54,128 bases of DNA from Desulfovibrio sp. (GTDB lineage Bacteria; Desulfobacterota; Desulfovibrionia; Desulfovibrionales; Desulfovibrionaceae), in NCBI GenBank assembly GCA_031271265.1, contig JAISWB010000025.1:1-54128 (forward strand). Direction: 5' to 3'. Made by a program: the position numbers and the translations under genes. Below are positions 46,447-54,068 of this stretch, in pieces (the stretch's first letter is position 1; the number at the start of each line of letters is the position of its first letter). The notes under the pieces are model-generated. The model did not search any database, was not told where the DNA came from, and worked only from the letters and a program-made list of their open reading frames with translations.

Positions 46447-47015
46447 TAAATACGGTATCCACCGATGCGTTCCTGCCTCATATTTTGCCGATGGTAATCG
46501 GCTGCCCCAAGAGCATGGCCGTGGATGCGCTGCAAGTCTCCATCGGGGAGTTTTGCAAGAGATCGGAAGCATGGACGGACGTGCTGACGGAAAGCGTATA
46601 CACGGGCGACTCAACCATTGATCTGAATCCCGGCGGGAACCGCATTGTGGCGCGGGTTTTGGGGCTGTCCATAGACGGGGCGCGAATCGACAACAAAGCA
46701 TATTTTGCACAGGTATACAGCATAATTTTGCGGTTTGCCCCTTCGTCAAACGCGGTTGCCTATGTAACTGTCGCGCTCAGGCCGTCGCGCACGGCGACGC
46801 ACGTTCCTCAGTTTTTATACGATGAATGGTGCGAGCCGATTGCGTCCGGGGCGGTGTTCCGTCTGAAGATGATGACCGGGCCGAAGATAACGTGGAGTGA
46901 CCCGCAGGGCGCCGTGTACCACCAGAAAGTCGCTATAGAAGGAACGGCAGAGGCCCGCGCCCGCCAAATGCGTTGCAGATACGGCGACGGCGGATCAATT
47001 TTTTTGGGCGCATGA
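46443..47015 (+). CDS. Head/tail connection protein, unknown family
   Basis: 190 aa from the ATG at 46443, which overlaps the previous stop. A helical start (MINTVSTDAFLPHILPMVIG, SMAVDALQVSIGEFCKRSEA) is followed by a beta-rich part (GNRIVARVLGLSIDGARIDN, AYVTVALRPSRTATHVPQFL). The place after the adaptor and before the fibres suggests a neck or tail-nozzle component. Confidence 0.6.
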   Translation: MINTVSTDAFLPHILPMVIGCPKSMAVDALQVSIGEFCKRSEAWTDVLTESVYTGDSTIDLNPGGNRIVARVLGLSIDGARIDNKAYFAQVYSIILRFAPSSNAVAYVTVALRPSRTATHVPQFLYDEWCEPIASGAVFRLKMMTGPKITWSDPQGAVYHQKVAIEGTAEARARQMRCRYGDGGSIFLGA

Positions 47016-47028
47016 AGGAGCATAAATC

Positions 47029-48750
47029 ATGAGTAATCTGCCGACAGTAAAAGTAACGGCGCGAGTGTATGACCAGACGGGATCGCCCGTTGCGCGTGCC
47101 GTAGTATCCTTACATCTGACGACGGTGGAGCGGTTCGGCGGGTACATCGTACCGCGGGATACCCGCGCCGAAACCAACGCCGCCGGCGTGGCCGAACTGC
47201 ATGTATGGCCGAACGCTCTGGGGACAGAAGCGAGCGAGTACAAAGTAACGATCCACTATCCCGAAGGCAACGGGAACTGCGGACAGCACGGACCGGGCGG
47301 ACACGGGGCGCATTGCGCGATGCCCGCCGGACAGAGAAGCATCCGGGGGTTTGCGGTTGTCCCCAACGCCGATTGCGATTTACAGGACATCATGGAGCTA
47401 CCGCCCCACGATCTTCGGGGGGTGGGCCAAATAATCACCGAAGAAGTTGCGGGGTATGCTGCGGCCGCTTCGGCTGCCAGAGACGGGGCACAACAGATTC
47501 TTGCCGGTATGGGGTCAACGGAAACGCTGTTGACGGAACTGGCGGGACAGGCATCCGCATCCGCGGACGCGGCGGCGGAACATGCGAATCTGTCCTCGAG
47601 CAAAGCCGCACAGGCACAGACGCTTGTAAACAGCGCCGCTGCTACTGTGGCATCGTTTGAATCCGAGGTAGTTGCCCGCGTCGAAAGCGCCGCTGCAACG
47701 CTCACCGTTTCGGCACAGAACGCTATTGCCGTAGCGAAGAATACCGCGCTGACCGACATTGACGAAGCATCGGGAGCGGCGATCACGGAAATAACCACAA
47801 CCGGAGCGGAAGCGCGGACGGAAGCGGTTCTTGCCGTGAACAACGCCAAGGCGAGCGCCCTTGAACATATCGACGCCGCTGAGGCCGCGGCCCTTGCCTG
47901 CTTCAAAGAAGAAGCGGACCTTTATAAGGAAGACTTCAACGATTTGACGGAACGGGCCGAGAAAGCGGCGAAGCGGGCCGGTTGTTCGGCGGCGGCGGCG
48001 GAAAAGCTTGCGGAGAAAGCGTGCAAGTGCGCCGCACGGGCTGAAGCGGCCAAGCAGGTGATTGAACAGTCCGAGACGGCGGCGGTGGCTGCTGCGCAAC
48101 GGGCAGAGGACGCGCAAGTATGCGCTGAAGCTGCGGCATTGCGGGCGGAATCGGCGAAAGACACGGCGGTTTCGGCGGCTAATACCGCGACGGCGGCGTC
48201 TACAGCCGCACAGAATTACGCCGAGAGCGCGAGGGCCGATGCTGAAAGCACCGCTGCGGACCGCGTAGCTGTGGAGGCCGCACGGGATGAGACGCTTGCA
48301 GCAGCCGCGGATATAGACGCCGCCCTTGTGGACAAGGCCGTTGAGGCTTTGACGCCGGAGATCGTTGAGCAGGCTGCTACGGAAGCGGCGAACCAGGCAA
48401 CGGCGCTTGCACAGGCGTCGGCTGCCGCTGCTGCTGCCTCTGAGACGGCTGCGGCTGATTCTGCCGCTGCCGCTGCCGCTTCGGAAACAGCGGCGGCGCA
48501 ATCGGCGGCAGACGCATCGCAAAGCGCGTCCGATGCCGCCACCTCCGCAACAGAAGCGGGAGATTCGGCAGAGGCCGCTGCGGCATCCGCAACGGGGTTA
48601 CAGGACGGGCTTACGAACCTTTTGAACATCGAGGCGCGAATTACCGATGCCACAATAGGGTTTGCCGCACAGCTTATCCGCCTGGCCAACCGGATTACAA
48701 AAGTTGAACTGGACCATATTCATCCAGGGTACGGCAGTGCCGGCGCGTGA
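47029..48750 (+). CDS. Tail fibre/appendage protein with Ig-like head and Ala-rich coiled coil
   Basis: 573 aa. Residues about 5-110 form an Ig-like beta domain (TVKVTARVYDQTGSPVARAV); a Cys/His/Gly cluster (GNCGQHGPGGHGAHC) follows near 80-95. From about 140 to 550 the protein is an Ala-rich helical rod with repeated EAA/AAxxA patterns, as in trimeric tail fibres. A short end domain closes it. It is 32 bp from the next fibre gene. Confidence 0.7.
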   Translation: MSNLPTVKVTARVYDQTGSPVARAVVSLHLTTVERFGGYIVPRDTRAETNAAGVAELHVWPNALGTEASEYKVTIHYPEGNGNCGQHGPGGHGAHCAMPAGQRSIRGFAVVPNADCDLQDIMELPPHDLRGVGQIITEEVAGYAAAASAARDGAQQILAGMGSTETLLTELAGQASASADAAAEHANLSSSKAAQAQTLVNSAAATVASFESEVVARVESAAATLTVSAQNAIAVAKNTALTDIDEASGAAITEITTTGAEARTEAVLAVNNAKASALEHIDAAEAAALACFKEEADLYKEDFNDLTERAEKAAKRAGCSAAAAEKLAEKACKCAARAEAAKQVIEQSETAAVAAAQRAEDAQVCAEAAALRAESAKDTAVSAANTATAASTAAQNYAESARADAESTAADRVAVEAARDETLAAAADIDAALVDKAVEALTPEIVEQAATEAANQATALAQASAAAAAASETAAADSAAAAAASETAAAQSAADASQSASDAATSATEAGDSAEAAAASATGLQDGLTNLLNIEARITDATIGFAAQLIRLANRITKVELDHIHPGYGSAGA

Positions 48751-48781
48751 CATCTGAAATATAACCGACAGGAGACACACC

Positions 48782-50236
48782 ATGCCTGATCAACCCACCA
48801 ATGCAGATATACTTGAGGCCGTGACCCAACTTGCGACAGACGTGCAGAATGCGGAGCAGACTGTTGTAGACGGTCTTGCGGCGCACGTTGCGGACCCCGA
48901 AGCACATGGTGCGGCGGCGGCGGCAATAACCGCGTCAGAGGAAGCGGCAGGCGTATCGGCGCAACGGGCAGAGGACTTTGCCGGAAACGCGGAAAGTTTT
49001 GCAAGCGCCGCCGCATCGAACGCTTCAGGGGCAGCCTCCTCCGCTCAACAGGCAAGCGAATCCGCAGACGCCGCAGCCGCAGCCGCAGCCGCGGCAGCGA
49101 CAGACGCCGTTGCCTCCGTCGCTGCGCGTATCGACGGAATCAGCGCCGCTATCCGAGGCAATGAGTTTTCCTTCTCGTCCTTCAACCCTGAAGATATGGC
49201 CGCACAGCAAGATGAACTGACACAGTACGCGCTCGAACAGCTCGTTCTGGAAGACGCCGCCGACATCCCCAACGGTATCACCGTTCGGAACATGAACGGC
49301 AATAAGGTGCTCATCTTCAAAGCTGCGGTAATCGGAGACGGAACCTCTGAAGTCCCTGAGTTCCCGGCACATTGGGAGGAACTCGCCACAGCGGACGCGC
49401 CGGACGTGCCGATTGCCACAAATACCACGTTGGGCCTTGTGAAAGGTTCCACGGATGCCCTCAAAGCGTCGGTCGGGGAAGACGGGACGCTGACGGTAAA
49501 CAATGTCACGCAGGCGGTATACGAAAACTCCGGCCATTGGTTGAAGAACGAGATTTACAACAGCATTTTTGACGGCACCGGCATGAAGGCATGGCATGAG
49601 GGTTATGACAGTGGTGAAGCTATTGCCAGGGTCTTTATACATCCCGGCGAAGCCGAGCCGTTTGTGAAGTTGGAAGCCACCGACTTTGAAGGTGCGTCCA
49701 CGCAGATATACCTGGATGGAAGGGGGCGTATAACCTTCGAGATACAGGGCGGTGAATCCTTAAACCTCGTCGGCTCCAACAGGGATACCGGCACAATCGT
49801 CTGCGGAGCGGGCGAGGAAGACGGCCATGCGGTGAACCTTGGTCAACTCATGGGGATTTTGCAGTCCTACATCGGCGGGAGCGGCGGTGGAGGCGGAGGC
49901 GGAAGCGGGAGCGGCGGGGGCACGGTTATCACCGGAAGCCGAATGCTGACCTGCATCCTTTATGCCGGTCCAACGCTTCCCGCAGACGCGGTACGAGCGA
50001 AAGGGGGGATGTACTCTGCTCTGGACTATCCGGAGGCGGCTGCCGCCCTCGGAAGCCGATACGGCGGCGACGGGGTGACATACTTCGGTATTCCGACGCA
50101 ACCGGCCAACGGAAACGGAATGGAATGGATTTTTTACATCGGGTTGCCGGCGCGGGGTGTTCCTCTGCACAGCGGCGACGGCCATTACTGCGGGGATGCG
50201 GACCTGTATCCCGGCATAACCTCCAGCGCGGCATAA
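48782..50236 (+). CDS. Second tail fibre/collar protein
   Basis: 484 aa. N-terminal helical rod (QLATDVQNAEQTVVDGLAAH, then Ala/Ser-rich to about 125), a beta middle domain (FEGASTQIYLDGRGRITFEI), a Gly-rich linker (near 369-387) and a C-terminal beta domain (TGSRMLTCILYAGPTLPADA, YFGIPTQPANGNGMEWIFYI). This is a typical receptor-binding fibre layout. AAGGAGAAAAACC separates it from the next gene. Confidence 0.7.
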   Translation: MPDQPTNADILEAVTQLATDVQNAEQTVVDGLAAHVADPEAHGAAAAAITASEEAAGVSAQRAEDFAGNAESFASAAASNASGAASSAQQASESADAAAAAAAAAATDAVASVAARIDGISAAIRGNEFSFSSFNPEDMAAQQDELTQYALEQLVLEDAADIPNGITVRNMNGNKVLIFKAAVIGDGTSEVPEFPAHWEELATADAPDVPIATNTTLGLVKGSTDALKASVGEDGTLTVNNVTQAVYENSGHWLKNEIYNSIFDGTGMKAWHEGYDSGEAIARVFIHPGEAEPFVKLEATDFEGASTQIYLDGRGRITFEIQGGESLNLVGSNRDTGTIVCGAGEEDGHAVNLGQLMGILQSYIGGSGGGGGGGSGSGGGTVITGSRMLTCILYAGPTLPADAVRAKGGMYSALDYPEAAAALGSRYGGDGVTYFGIPTQPANGNGMEWIFYIGLPARGVPLHSGDGHYCGDADLYPGITSSAA

Positions 50237-50247
50237 GGAGAAAAACC

Positions 50248-50559
50248 ATGCGCGGACTTCCCAAACAATATCATACCATAGCGGACTTCAACAACGTCGC
50301 CGCTCAGGGTACGGCGGAAAAGGAAGCGGCCAAGGATGCGCTGCGCGCGCTCCAGGCGGCACGGTACATCTGGAAACAGACGGAGATTCTTGAGGACGGG
50401 CAGGAAGGCATCTCCGATGACACGCACCGGGTGATTGACACACAGAACGAAGCCCAGGAACCCGTCCGGGCGCAAATGGAACTGGTACTTGACGAATACA
50501 GCGCATTCTCGCGCATGGGGTGGACCGTTCAAACGGCTGCGGAATTTCTCGCGGCGTAA
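50248..50559 (+). CDS. Small protein before the DGR target, possible fibre chaperone
   Basis: 103 aa from the ATG at 50248: MRGLPKQYHTIADFNNVAAQ, then mostly helix (TAEKEAAKDALRALQAARYI; VRAQMELVLDEYSAFSRMGW). It lies between the second fibre and the variable protein. Small proteins in this place are often fibre-assembly chaperones. It is acidic and does not look like the basic four-helix Avd protein. Confidence 0.55.
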   Translation: MRGLPKQYHTIADFNNVAAQGTAEKEAAKDALRALQAARYIWKQTEILEDGQEGISDDTHRVIDTQNEAQEPVRAQMELVLDEYSAFSRMGWTVQTAAEFLAA

Positions 50560-50571
50560 GGAGTAGAAGCA

Positions 50572-51690
50572 ATGTTGCTCGAAAGTATATGGAAAGATGA
50601 GGCGTCCGCAGACTATGCGCTGAACGCCGCAAACCTGAGCTTTATCATGCCGGACTTCCTTGCCAACGGGAACCGCCTGCTGTCGATTGTACCCGCGAAC
50701 CGGCGCCAGATTGCGCTCGAAGCGGATATTTTCGTGAAGCTCATCGTCAACGGGTTACACATCCCCGTTAAAAACAAAACCTACGTGACGATTGCTCCGG
50801 AGACGATCCTGGATGTCGGAAGCTCGTTCACCCCCGGAAAGGACTATAGCCTGTACCTTGTGCAGGCCGATGCAGGCGCGGATTTGGTTTGTTCGCTGAA
50901 CTCAACCTATCCCGCCGGGGCGACGGCTGACAACTCGCGCAAAATCGGCGGTTTTCACACCGTCTGCGCCAACGTCGGAACGATTGTCGGGCATCCTTAC
51001 AGCGAGTACATGGCCGGGGACATCCATATTCATTCCCTGTGGGATTTGAAGCACCGCCCGATCTGCTCGCCGGACGGGATGGCGTATGTGGAACCGCTTG
51101 GCGAGTGGTGGGACATTTACGGCCAGAGCGGCACGGGCACGTCAACAGCTTCGGTGTTCGGCGGCACGGCGACGGTATCCCGCAACTACATGGACCATGT
51201 TGACGACTTCGCAGCCGTGGGGAAAAATCTCATCTGGGACGAAGGTTTCCAGATCGCGGCAGAAGGCTCGAACCAGAAAACGAGCTTCAGCGGGGGCGCA
51301 GGCGCGGAGCCGAATCCGAAAACCCAGGGCGGACATAGTGACAGCACGGGCCGTCGTATGATAAGCAACTTCGGCCTTGAAGATATGTGCGGATGGCTTT
51401 GGTGGTGGGCACGTGGCGGCGGCTGGCGTTTTTCCCAGACGACACACACGGATAGCCCCGCGACGTCCGGGCCGAACTATGAAGGCAGTTATGGAGCGGA
51501 CATCCAACGGCATGATGACTGGCCGGGAAACAAGGGTAGTGTCTGGCACACTGATGGCCGCGCTGGTCTGCTGGTGGGCGCGCTTTGGGTTAATGGTTCG
51601 GCGTCCGGCTCTCGTGCGCGGTATGCGAATTATCCGCGTTCGGCGTTGAGTACGAGTAACGGCGGTCGCGCTTGCGCTCGGAGCCGGTAA
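50572..51690 (+). CDS. DGR target protein, lectin-like (FGE/C-type lectin fold) receptor-binding protein
   Basis: 372 aa. The C-terminal half (from about 155, MAGDIHIHSLWDLKHRPICS) has the block order of the formylglycine-generating-enzyme/C-type lectin fold used by DGR targets: EPLGEWWDIYGQSG, RRMISNFGLEDMCGWLWWWA, GGGWRFSQTTH and the terminal variable region RAGLLVGALWVNGSASGSRA. The last 42 residues are encoded by the VR. The protein is likely the tip of the tail fibre that touches the host. The stop falls 6 bp beyond the VR. Confidence 0.9.
   Translation: MLLESIWKDEASADYALNAANLSFIMPDFLANGNRLLSIVPANRRQIALEADIFVKLIVNGLHIPVKNKTYVTIAPETILDVGSSFTPGKDYSLYLVQADAGADLVCSLNSTYPAGATADNSRKIGGFHTVCANVGTIVGHPYSEYMAGDIHIHSLWDLKHRPICSPDGMAYVEPLGEWWDIYGQSGTGTSTASVFGGTATVSRNYMDHVDDFAAVGKNLIWDEGFQIAAEGSNQKTSFSGGAGAEPNPKTQGGHSDSTGRRMISNFGLEDMCGWLWWWARGGGWRFSQTTHTDSPATSGPNYEGSYGADIQRHDDWPGNKGSVWHTDGRAGLLVGALWVNGSASGSRARYANYPRSALSTSNGGRACARSR
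51557..51682 (+). repeat. DGR variable repeat (VR)
   Basis: 126 bp at the 3' end of the target gene, aligned without gaps to TR at 51795-51920. By my count 11 positions differ and all are adenine in TR (5 in the LWV region, 2 in YANY, 4 further on; the first is ACT to GCT). None of the 103 non-adenine positions differs. The alignment ends in the shared GC-rich TTGCGCTCGGA, the expected mutagenic-homology start. Confidence 0.95.
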
Positions 51691-51794
51691 ACTACGTGAA
51701 CAACAATAACTACGGTCGCCCGGCGTTTCGCCGGGCGAAGAAAATTTTCCGGCGGGGGTTGAACCTCGCCGGAAAAGGTATTAAAGTTTATAGA
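51691..51794 (+). other. VR-TR spacer with two hairpins
   Basis: No gene. Hairpin 1: TCGCCCGGCG (51716-51725), loop TTT, CGCCGGGCGA (51729-51738), 33 bp after the VR. Hairpin 2: TTTTCCGGCG (51745-51754) with CGCCGGAAAA (51767-51776) and an inner GGTT/AACC. A stem-loop behind the VR is required for target recognition in the classic Bordetella phage DGR; hairpin 1 could fill that role here. It could alternatively be a terminator for the fibre operon, though no T-run follows. Confidence 0.6.
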
Positions 51795-51920
51795 GCCGCA
51801 CTGGTCTGCTGGTGGGCGCGAATTGGAATAATGGTTCGGCGTCCGGCTCTCGTGCGCGGAATGCGAATAATCCGCGTTCAGCGTTGAATACGAATAACGG
51901 CAGTCGCGCTTGCGCTCGGA
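51795..51920 (+). repeat. DGR template repeat (TR)
   Basis: 126 bp, invariant template, read in the same direction as VR. If translated in the VR frame it contains three modules with AAT codons: AAT TGG AAT AAT, AAT GCG AAT AAT, AAT ACG AAT AAC. AAT/AAC codons are what DGRs use for maximal diversification at codon positions 1 and 2. Reverse transcription of the TR RNA with errors at adenines explains the VR differences. Confidence 0.95.
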
Positions 51921-52063
51921 TACGAAGGGACTCAAGAAATTTGAGCAACTCCGGCTGAACTTTAATACCATGTCGCGGCAAAGAATTTTCCTTGTCCGGC
52001 AAAACACACGAAGGAGGGGCAGGAAGGCTAGTAAGAAATTGAACGTCTGCCTGCCCTACTTTT
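51921..52063 (+). other. TR-to-RT spacer
   Basis: No avd-like gene fits. It contains GAAGGAGGGGCAGGAAGG and an inverted repeat GGGCAGG (52017-52023) / CCTGCCC (52050-52056) just before the RT start, followed by TACTTTT. This could be the end of the TR RNA or a structure that limits RT translation. It probably carries functional parts of the template RNA downstream of TR. Confidence 0.45.
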
Positions 52064-53536
52064 ATGAAACGTCATGGAAACCTTTTTGAGAAGATAGTTT
52101 CACTTGAGAACCTGGAACTTGCATATAGACAGGCGCGCCGGGGGAAGCCGCGATTACGCGGTGTAATAAATTTTGAAAAAGATAGACAAGAGAATATACA
52201 GAAATTACACGATGATCTGGTAAACAATACATTGAGAACCGGGAGATATACGGAGAAGATTGTACACGAGCCAAAGACGCGAACTATTTTTACACTGCCG
52301 TTCAGGGATAGAATAGTTCATCATGCGCTAATGAACGTGATAGAGCCTATATGGCAAAGCATGATGATAGAGCAGAGCTACGCTTGTATTGTTGGAAGGG
52401 GCATACATTCGGGCAGCCGAAAGACAATGGAGTATATTCGTCGGAATACGTATTGCTTAAAGTGTGATGTCTCAAAATTTTATCCTACCGTTGACCATGA
52501 GATATTGCTTGCCATAATCCGCAGGAAGATAAAATGTGAACGTACATTAAATTTACTTTCAGAAATAGTCTATTCGTTCAAAGGGAATAAAGACATACCA
52601 CCGGGGAAGAATGTCCCTATCGGCAATTATACAAGTCAATGGTTCGGTAATCTGTATCTTAATGAACTAGACCAGTATGTGCGACATGAACTCAAGTTCA
52701 AGGATTATATTCGATACTGCGACGATTTTCTGTTGTTCGGGAACGACAAGGTGCGGATGAATACCGCTGCTGCGAATATAAAAGCGTTCATGGGCGATAA
52801 GTTAAAACAGCGTCTTTCAAAGTGTGATTTGTTTCCCGTTTCTCGCGGGGTTGACTTTCTCGGATACCGGCATTTCCGAACACATATCTTGCTCCGGAAG
52901 CGGACGGCGAAGCGGTGGCAGAAACGGTTGCTTGCTTTACCGTCCGATGTTATGTCGGGAAAGGCAACGCGGGAACATGCGCGAAGTGTAGTCGCGTCTG
53001 CACAAGGTTGGCTGAAATGGGCGAACAGCTATAACTTTCGCAGGAAGGTGAAACTAGATATGCTGTTACACGAATATATTCATAAGGAAAAAGAAAAGGG
53101 GAATGACGCTGTGCCTGACGAAGTGCCCAATGAACAGCCAACAGCGGAAAGTTTACCTGAAGCACAACCAAAGAAGGAACCGAAATATCTTTTCAAGGGC
53201 AGACCGCAAAAGCGGATAAATGCGGAACAACGGGCGAACGCGAAGCGGTTCGTGGAGTTTGCGGAAAATGCGCCGTTGGAAGGTGAGAAATATAGACTTC
53301 GGGACGTGCTGCACAAGCCGATACTCATTCTGAATTTTCGGATTAAAGCAAGTAAATTTGCTGATAAAAGCGGGGATTTAGTTATTATACAGTTCGAGTT
53401 CGCGGATAAACCGGATGTAGTAAACATCCTCTTTTCGGGTAGTACCGTTCTGAGGGATATGCTGCTTGAATATCAGGACCAGATACCATTTTACACAACA
53501 ATCACGCCGGTAAAAAAGTATCTGGTTTTTTCTTGA
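52064..53536 (+). CDS. DGR reverse transcriptase with fused C-terminal domain
   Basis: 490 aa. Hallmarks: FTLPFRDRIVHHALMNVIEP, motif with CDVSKFYPTVDH (near 146-157), the DGR signature IGNYTSQ (186-192, in place of QGxxxSP of group II enzymes) and the catalytic box YCDDF (218-222). A thumb-like part with SRGVDFLGYRHFRTHI follows. Unlike ordinary DGR RTs (about 300-380 aa) it has a Pro/Glu linker (about 345-400) and an extra domain (about 400-490, LRDVLHKPILILNFRIKASK, DLVIIQFEFADKPDVVNILF), beta-rich and OB-like. No strong ribosome site precedes ATG 52064, but an in-frame stop at 52040 leaves it the first start. Confidence 0.93.
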   Translation: MKRHGNLFEKIVSLENLELAYRQARRGKPRLRGVINFEKDRQENIQKLHDDLVNNTLRTGRYTEKIVHEPKTRTIFTLPFRDRIVHHALMNVIEPIWQSMMIEQSYACIVGRGIHSGSRKTMEYIRRNTYCLKCDVSKFYPTVDHEILLAIIRRKIKCERTLNLLSEIVYSFKGNKDIPPGKNVPIGNYTSQWFGNLYLNELDQYVRHELKFKDYIRYCDDFLLFGNDKVRMNTAAANIKAFMGDKLKQRLSKCDLFPVSRGVDFLGYRHFRTHILLRKRTAKRWQKRLLALPSDVMSGKATREHARSVVASAQGWLKWANSYNFRRKVKLDMLLHEYIHKEKEKGNDAVPDEVPNEQPTAESLPEAQPKKEPKYLFKGRPQKRINAEQRANAKRFVEFAENAPLEGEKYRLRDVLHKPILILNFRIKASKFADKSGDLVIIQFEFADKPDVVNILFSGSTVLRDMLLEYQDQIPFYTTITPVKKYLVFS

Positions 53537-53582
53537 ATTTTTTCTTGACGCCGGGGCCGAGGCGGGATAGATTTTCGTCGTT
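53537..53582. other. Short gap between RT and CRISPR remnant
   Basis: Nothing recognisable. Confidence 0.4.
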
Positions 53583-53791
53583 GTCACCGGAAAAGGGATT
53601 GAAATCTCAGTTTGGAGTCCTATCTCCATACCGAGAATCACATCGAGGCCCCTGATGTTGACAACAGTCGCCCGGAAGGGCGTGGATTGAAATAATTATA
53701 AGACTGTTGGTGTGAAACCACGCCGACGTCGCCCGCAAGGGCGTGGATTGAAACAATCGCAAGATCATTGGCGAGAGTCCCCGCAAGGGCG
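53583..53791 (+). CRISPR. Short degenerate CRISPR array (type I-C-like repeats)
   Basis: Two near-identical 27-bp repeats that begin GTCGCCCG, have AAGGGC in the middle and end GTGGATTGAAA(C/T) lie at 53667-53693 and 53728-53754, with a 34-bp spacer (53694-53727). A degenerate one begins at 53583 (GTCACCGG...ATTGAAAT) and a truncated one at 53777 (GTCCCCGCAAGGGC). The shape with GTGGATTGAAAC resembles type I-C repeats, but five central bases are missing against the usual 32-bp form. No cas genes in the window. Confidence 0.75.
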
Positions 53792-53794
53792 AAA

Positions 53795-53828
53795 GGGCCA
53801 CCGCGTGAGCAGTGGCCCTGCTCTTTTT
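53795..53828 (+). terminator. Rho-independent terminator
   Basis: GGGCCAC (53795-53801) pairs with GTGGCCC (53812-53818), followed by TTTTT at 53824-53828 on the plus strand. It would end transcription coming from the RT gene through the CRISPR repeats and separates it from the convergent leftward gene. Confidence 0.75.
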
Positions 53829-53837
53829 GACGGCGCG

Positions 53838-54068
53838 TCAGTTTTGCTTTCCATATCCTTCCTCGATGCCGCGTATAATGACCGCCGCGACGTGCGTGCC
53901 TTCGTTGTCGGCTTTCAGAGTGTGGCCGCGCCAGACGTGCCACAGGTGTTCGGCGACTTCCTCCAGGAGGACGGCGGTGTAATGCAGCCGGCTGCGTACC
54001 CACTTCGGATGCTTCCGGCGGGCATGGACAGCGGCGGCTGCGAAATGTCGATAGGTTGAGTATATCAT
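53838..54068 (-). CDS. Small protein, MazG-like pattern
   Basis: 76 aa: MIYSTYRHFAAAAVHARRKH, then YTAVLLEEVAEHLWHVWRGH and THVAAVIIRGIEEGYGKQN. The EExxE helix followed by a second helix ending in AAVIIRGIEEG recalls the short MazG-like nucleotide pyrophosphohydrolases carried by phages. Its ATG overlaps the preceding stop (ATGA), which supports it as real. Identity is tentative. Confidence 0.55.
   Translation of the reverse strand: MIYSTYRHFAAAAVHARRKHPKWVRSRLHYTAVLLEEVAEHLWHVWRGHTLKADNEGTHVAAVIIRGIEEGYGKQN

Noticed and set aside
51672..51887. A 71-codon frame that runs through the VR-TR spacer into TR, considered as a possible avd
   Set aside because: Far too short, ends within TR, and lacks the helical Avd pattern; the region is better explained by hairpins and template RNA.
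53607..54003. Minus-strand frames with FQSTPLRATS and ISIHALAGD-like peptides
   Set aside because: These peptides are well-known false translations of CRISPR repeats; the DNA is the array itself.
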